Assembly (NCBI GenBank): GCA_035610835.1 | Contig: CM069442.1 | Span: 2,467,353-2,531,352 of the forward strand | Direction: 5' to 3' | Length of the DNA stretch: 64,000 nucleotides | Source: Ophiura sarsii | Taxonomy: Eukaryota > Echinodermata > Ophiuroidea > Amphilepidida > Ophiuridae | Shown: positions 22,501 through 28,500 of the stretch, one piece after another | Layout of the letters: every line of letters starts with the position of its first letter | How positions within the stretch are numbered: the first letter of the stretch is position 1 | Translations under genes and position numbers: made by a program | The notes under the pieces: generated by a model | What the model was told of the DNA's origin: nothing | The model's input: the letters and a program-made list of their open reading frames with translations, nothing else | Databases searched by the model: none

Positions 22501-25500
22501 ACCCTGACTGAATCATGGCAGATTCCTTTTGACCCTATTGATGATGGAGCGCCATTTGTCAAAATGAAATGCAATAGCGCTGTGTGCCTTGATGATGAAA
22601 TTGAATTAAAATACACTCAAATCGCACAGTGAAGGCTAAAGTCTGTTTAACTGCTTGGGCTGTGGGTGTATCTGTTATTGAATGGGAATACCTATGCTGG
22701 TTCCCTGCATCAATGGGCTCCACACAACTCATCCATAGATGCAGGTACACGCAATTCATGTTATCACATCAATTTGCTGGCATAAAAGTCATGCATATGC
22801 ATGAGATGACGTAAAATAATCCACAAATAAATTTGGTCAATGCCATCAGCGTCACGCTTAGAACAATAACAAATTCGCTGATTGGCACCAACAGGTGTCT
22901 GCGCCATGACAACGTCGGACTTCACATGCACGGTGTAGCGCACTCCCCATTGCCGCGTAGCCATGGCAGTGCGAGAATGCATTCTGTATTTGATGCGTCA
23001 CCTCAACTACAACTTGTGTTGATCATTATTTCTCGTATGTGAAAATAGAGCGACAACTTAATGTGGTGTAGAGTCGATTCTTGCAAGTAATGGATTTGCC
23101 CGTACCTGCACCTATGGATGAGTTCGCGCAGGGATCCAGAGTGCCGGGAACCAGCATAGGGAATACCCTGCTGGTGACAGGAGTTCAGTTCCCAGTACCA
23201 GCAGAGTCAGTTTAGCGATTTGATTCTGTTTATTGTTTTATTTCCAATAACAGCCCTTGGGCATTATAGTTGACATATGTTTGGATATATTGTCATATAC
23301 TTTTATTCTTCCCTTGTTTCCAACTGCTCAACCATTTGTCTAATTTGAAAGACATGTCTATGCAAATTTTGTTTGTTGTTTATTTTTAAATAAAACACCT
23401 CATACAAAACAAAATAGAAAATTGCTGAAAGGTATCTTATTTTCCTGTACTGTGTGTTAAATTTTCTGTTCTGATGATTTTACATGTTCTGTTTATTCCT
23501 TGACATTAGGTGAAATTATCCGTAATGGCTCTACTAAAAGCCTGCAACTACTCCAGACAAGTTTCAAAATTAGAGGTAACATTTTACATAGCTGAGAGAC
23601 TCAAGCTTTAAATTTTTAAGTTAGAAGTATGATTTTATCCATGTATCACAGATGTGACACTTCCGGAAATTTCTGGTTTTCCAGAAATTAGGCAAAGCGT
23701 TAGGTTTTCCAGAAATTAGGCAGTAAATAAAATTATCCGAAAATGATTATTTTTTATATATTTTTATTCATTATTATTTTGCATTTCCTGAATTGGATGA
23801 TGATATTTCGGCATAAAAAGATGAAAAAACCACCAAAAATTAAGAGCTGATTTGAGAACAGTGTTGACCTTTGACCTATTTTGCCCTTTATCCCAGAAAC
23901 GAAACATCGGGTGGATATATACAACCATTGAATTTTTTTCTCTTTATGATCTCAGGGACAGTTTGAATTGCATTACAGTATAATTCCAGTATTTTTCCAT
24001 TTGACCCCTATATTTGACCTTTGACTTCTGATAGTGTTATTTTTTCTGTCATTATTTCATAACCAATTTTAGAACTTCAAACATGAGTGTCCTTAGTTTT
24101 GTGACACCCTGTACTTTGATAGCTCCTTGATGTCCCCTTACATGTTGATATTTCCAGGCTAAAGCATGTGCTGAGGAGTTGAAATTCCACCAGGCTGTGT
24201 ATCATCTACAGATCAAGTATATGGAATCGTTATTTAATGCCGTCAGGTAAGGGATATTATTAGAAATCTTGCCTTGATCTGTGGGCTTTATAACCCTAAC
24301 CTTATCAAAAGCCACAGCAAATAGCTGCTGTACCGCATGCTTCACAATTCTATTTCGTGGCAAGATCCAACAAAGCTGTCAAATGGTCTCAAAACTCCAC
24401 TCTCAGTTAGGCGTCCGCCTTCCAAGCCTGGGTTAGATCCCTGACGCAGGAGAACAGTGATCTTTCCCATAAAATGTGACCCATTTTTCTCCCCTGATAG
24501 TTTAATTGTCAGAAACACGCTTAGGGAGTTAGGGTTAATGACAATTTTTTTAATCATATTATTAGGTCATGTGTGGGGAGCACATGTGGAGCAGTGGATA
24601 GCGCTACAGATTCACGATAAACGAGTTGTTGGTTCGAGTGCCACTGTAGTCAATGCATTGGGTTCTTGTGCGAGTCACTATAACTCAATTATGCCTCTTT
24701 ACCCAGATGTATTTAAATGGGTACCACCATTCTTTAGTGCTGCAAAGCTAACATACTCACTGTGTAGGAGGTGTGGTGATCCACACACAGCAACATTATG
24801 AAAAGGAGCGAGTCGGTCCCAATCACTTTGAAAGAGAGATGGGTACTATACTCATATGAACACAGGAGCGACTGTCTTTACCTAAGTTAGGTTAGGTAAG
24901 GTACCAAGGTTTTATATGATGCATCAGGTTAAGTCAGTATCTGCTGTATTTCAGGGCCAAACAGTGGGGGTATGGTTTTTAGAGTACATTATTGCGTTTC
25001 TCACTTTCAGTTTAGTAGTAACTGTACTATTGCTGGTACTCTGAATCCTGGATCCACACACCAATTCATCCATATCCATAGATGCAGGTGTAGACTTCCC
25101 CATCCCCATCTAGATTAGACTCTACCCAGACATTGTGTTGTAGCTCTCTTGTGACATACATATAATAACCATCAACGCATTTATAGTTTAGGTGATGCAT
25201 CGAATACTGAATGCGTTGCTGTGCTGCAATGGCTACGTTGCAATGGGGAACATACCACCACATGTGTTTAATAATAATAATAATAATAATAATTAGTAAC
25301 TTGATATAGATTCATCAGGATTGTTCATAAATATGTGATAAAAATGTTCTTTTGACGAATCCAATAAATCGTACTTACTAGTTACGTTTCGACTCCTTAC
25401 TGAGCTGGAGTCTTCATCTGACTGGCAACCTTCTGATTTGTCCTATTGGTTTTATAGGCACGATTCTCGCCAATAGAGGGCGGAGTTTCAATCAGTTGGT

Positions 25501-28500
25501 CGTAAATGTTATTCAACTTGTAAGCCTCCTTGTCCTTATTCATTGTGTCTTGTCCTCGCCTGCGGATCCAGATGGCTTCTTTGAGCCATCTCGTGGTTTT
25601 ATGTCCTTCTTTATCGATGATTTTGGCCTCGTCCCAATTTATGGCATGATTAGTGGCAGCCACATGGTCCGTGATGGCCGATTTGTGTTGTTCGCCTACT
25701 GACGCCTTTCTCACTGCCCGTGTGTAAGACCTAGCCTCAAATTTATCAACCTCAGTTTTATGTTCTTTAAGTCTTGTCCCGAATAAGCGACCGCTCTCTC
25801 CTATGTACGTTTTCTTACAACCGTTGCACGGAATTTCATACACAATTTCCGGAGTATGGTCTGGGTCCCGCTTGTCTTTTGGGTGGACTAACAGTTTGGG
25901 ACGAGGCCAAAATCATCGATAAAGAAGGACATAAAACCACGAGATGGCTCAAAGAAGCCATCTGGATGAATAACATTTACGACCAACTGATTGAAACTCC
26001 GCCCTCTATTGGCGAGAATCGTGCCTATAAAACCAATAGGACAAATCAGAAGGTTGCCAGTCAGATGAAGACTCCAGCTCAGTAAGGAGTCGAAACGTAA
26101 CTAGTAAGTACGATTTATTGGATTCGTCAAAAGAACATTTTTATCAAATAATAATTAGTATTTATATAGCACCTTTTCAAAGTGATCAAAGCGCTGTAAT
26201 TTCGCTGCTGGTGAATCATCAGAATCAGGTCGCATCAACTAGGGTGCTGCCAATTTCTAGCGCAAACCTATCCGCACTTAGATTGTAACATCCACCATTT
26301 TTCAATGCAGCTCCCCAAATACCATTGGGTCAAGGAAGTTTTTGATAACCGAAACAACTTATCACAGATTTTGAAGTCAGAAACTGCCAATCAGTTAATT
26401 TGTTATCATTTTAAGCATGAAGCTGACAACAATCAAACATATTTGAGGATTTAACAGTACCCATACAGGTACTGGGCATTCAGTACCCGTACAGGTACTG
26501 GGCAAACAGTACACATACAGGTACTGGGCAAACAGTACCCATACAGGTACTTTGCATACAGTCCCCATACAGGTACTTTGCATACAGTACCCATACAGGT
26601 ACTTTGCATACAGTCCCCATACAGGTACTTTGCATACAGTACCCATACAGGTACTTTGCATACAGTACCCATACAGGTACTTTGCATACAGTACCCATAC
26701 AGGTACTTTGCATACAGTACCCATACAGGTACTTTGCATACAGTCCCCATACAGGTACTTTGCATACAGTCCCCATACAGGTACTTTGCATACAGTACCC
26801 ATACAGGTACTTTGCATACAGTCCCCATACAGGTACTTTGCATACAGTACCCATATAGGTACTTTGCATACAGTACCCATACAGGTACTTTGCATACAGT
26901 CCCCATACAGGTACTTTGCAAACAGTACCCATACAGGTACTTTGCATACAGTACCCATACAGGTACATGCATACAGTACCCATACAGGTACTTTGCATAC
27001 AGTACCCATACAGGTACTTTGCATACAGTCCCCATACAGGTACTTTGCATACAGTACCCATACAGGTACTGGGCATTCAGTACCCATACAGGTACTGGCA
27101 GCAGAGTACCCATAATACCAGACATAAGAAAATGGCTGTGTATTTTCTTTTTCATCACTTATTGTATGATGTTTGATTTTCAGAGAGGCTTACTCAGGAT
27201 TTGAAACAAGTGTAGAATCATTGATATGCAAACCACTAAATGGTAAGTACATTTATGCATATCAGAATAACTATGAACTATATTATATTCTCCTTGTAAT
27301 TTAGTATTTTATATTTGCATAACAAACAACACTTAAATTCGATCATTAGAATGGAAAAAGTCCATTGAGTTGTTTACCATCTTGGTTACTTCGAAAACAC
27401 ATGTTTTACACACCACGCACACACCCCGACTCATGCACATGGCTGTAACTTGATTTAGGATGTAGTACATTCTTTTACTTCTTAAAATGATGCCTATATA
27501 CTATGATCTCATAATACATAGTGCGTAACAGCACTAAAACAGCCACAAACCAATCAGATTGCTTGTTAACATCCAAAACCACACTTACTATATTAGGATT
27601 TTATTGTGTAAGCAATACATCTCTGATCAAAGTTCAAACATGGTGTGTAATCAAGAAACATCAACATTTACTTTACCAATTATATTAAATCGATCCTTAT
27701 TTATATTTTTCATATTTTGTAGAAATTCTTCAACAGTTCTCAAAGTTGAAAACAACAGCCTCGGAAGAAGCACTGAAAGATTTCTTGACAGCTTTCAAAT
27801 GTCATGCAGACCAGGTGAGTTGAACACTAAATATGACTACTCCAACAGCTGCACACCCTAAACCCAACCCCACCCCTCAAATCTGTTATATCGGCGGACT
27901 CATACAAATTGTTCCTAGCTTTTATGACCCGTTCCCATTTACATCTTCCTTTCCCATATAGTCTTTTCCTGATGCCAGCCTCAAAGGCCTATAGCCTATA
28001 AACATTACTCTAACTCTTAACTCCAACACAAACCCTAACCCATATCCTCAAACCCTACCCTCGCCCTAACACTAAACCTAATCCTAATCCCAATTCAAAA
28101 CCTATCCCTAAACGAGTAAAGAATAGATGACAAAAGGATAATGGGAATGGACATAATTCCATGCCTTCTCTTGATTGTGTTATGCAGCAATGGATAATTA
28201 TGTTAGACCTAACAAAGCCAACCAAGTCAGATCTGTTTAGTGCTGTTATCGAGATCTTTTTTTCATGTCGACATGTTGCTATTTTAGAATCTCGATATCG
28301 ACATGATGTCGACATATTATGATCCAAATACCAAGCCGATTGTCCCCGCAAATTAATGTCCGCGATAGTATAGAATATTACCGCAATATAGTATAGAATA
28401 TTACCGCAGAAAATATCGCCAAGTCAATATGTGAAGTGGTGAGGAGGGAACTAGTGTAGGCCTAATTACTTTTAACAATTTGCTATCGTTGGATATTGGT

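Larger units (their letters stand above)
15497..22506. mobile_element. CAGGGTGAGTC-ended mariner-like element split by nested insertions
   Basis: Left end CAGGGTGAGTCAAAAAAAGT at 15497 (TA before it) and its inverted partner ACTTTTTTTGACTCACCCTG ending at 22506. Between them lie a whole piggyBac element and a hAT MITE; removing both leaves about 1.1 kb. The right flank is AC rather than TA, so the right end may be mutated or belong to another copy. The same terminal sequence bounds 32254-32915. Confidence 0.55.

Noticed and set aside
26395..27204. Open frames of 187-235 codons on both strands (MGTVCKVPVWVLYAKYLYG-like)
   Set aside because: They run through a 26-bp tandem repeat; the unit is not a multiple of three and all frames are open. 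No start context, splice or conservation argument supports coding.
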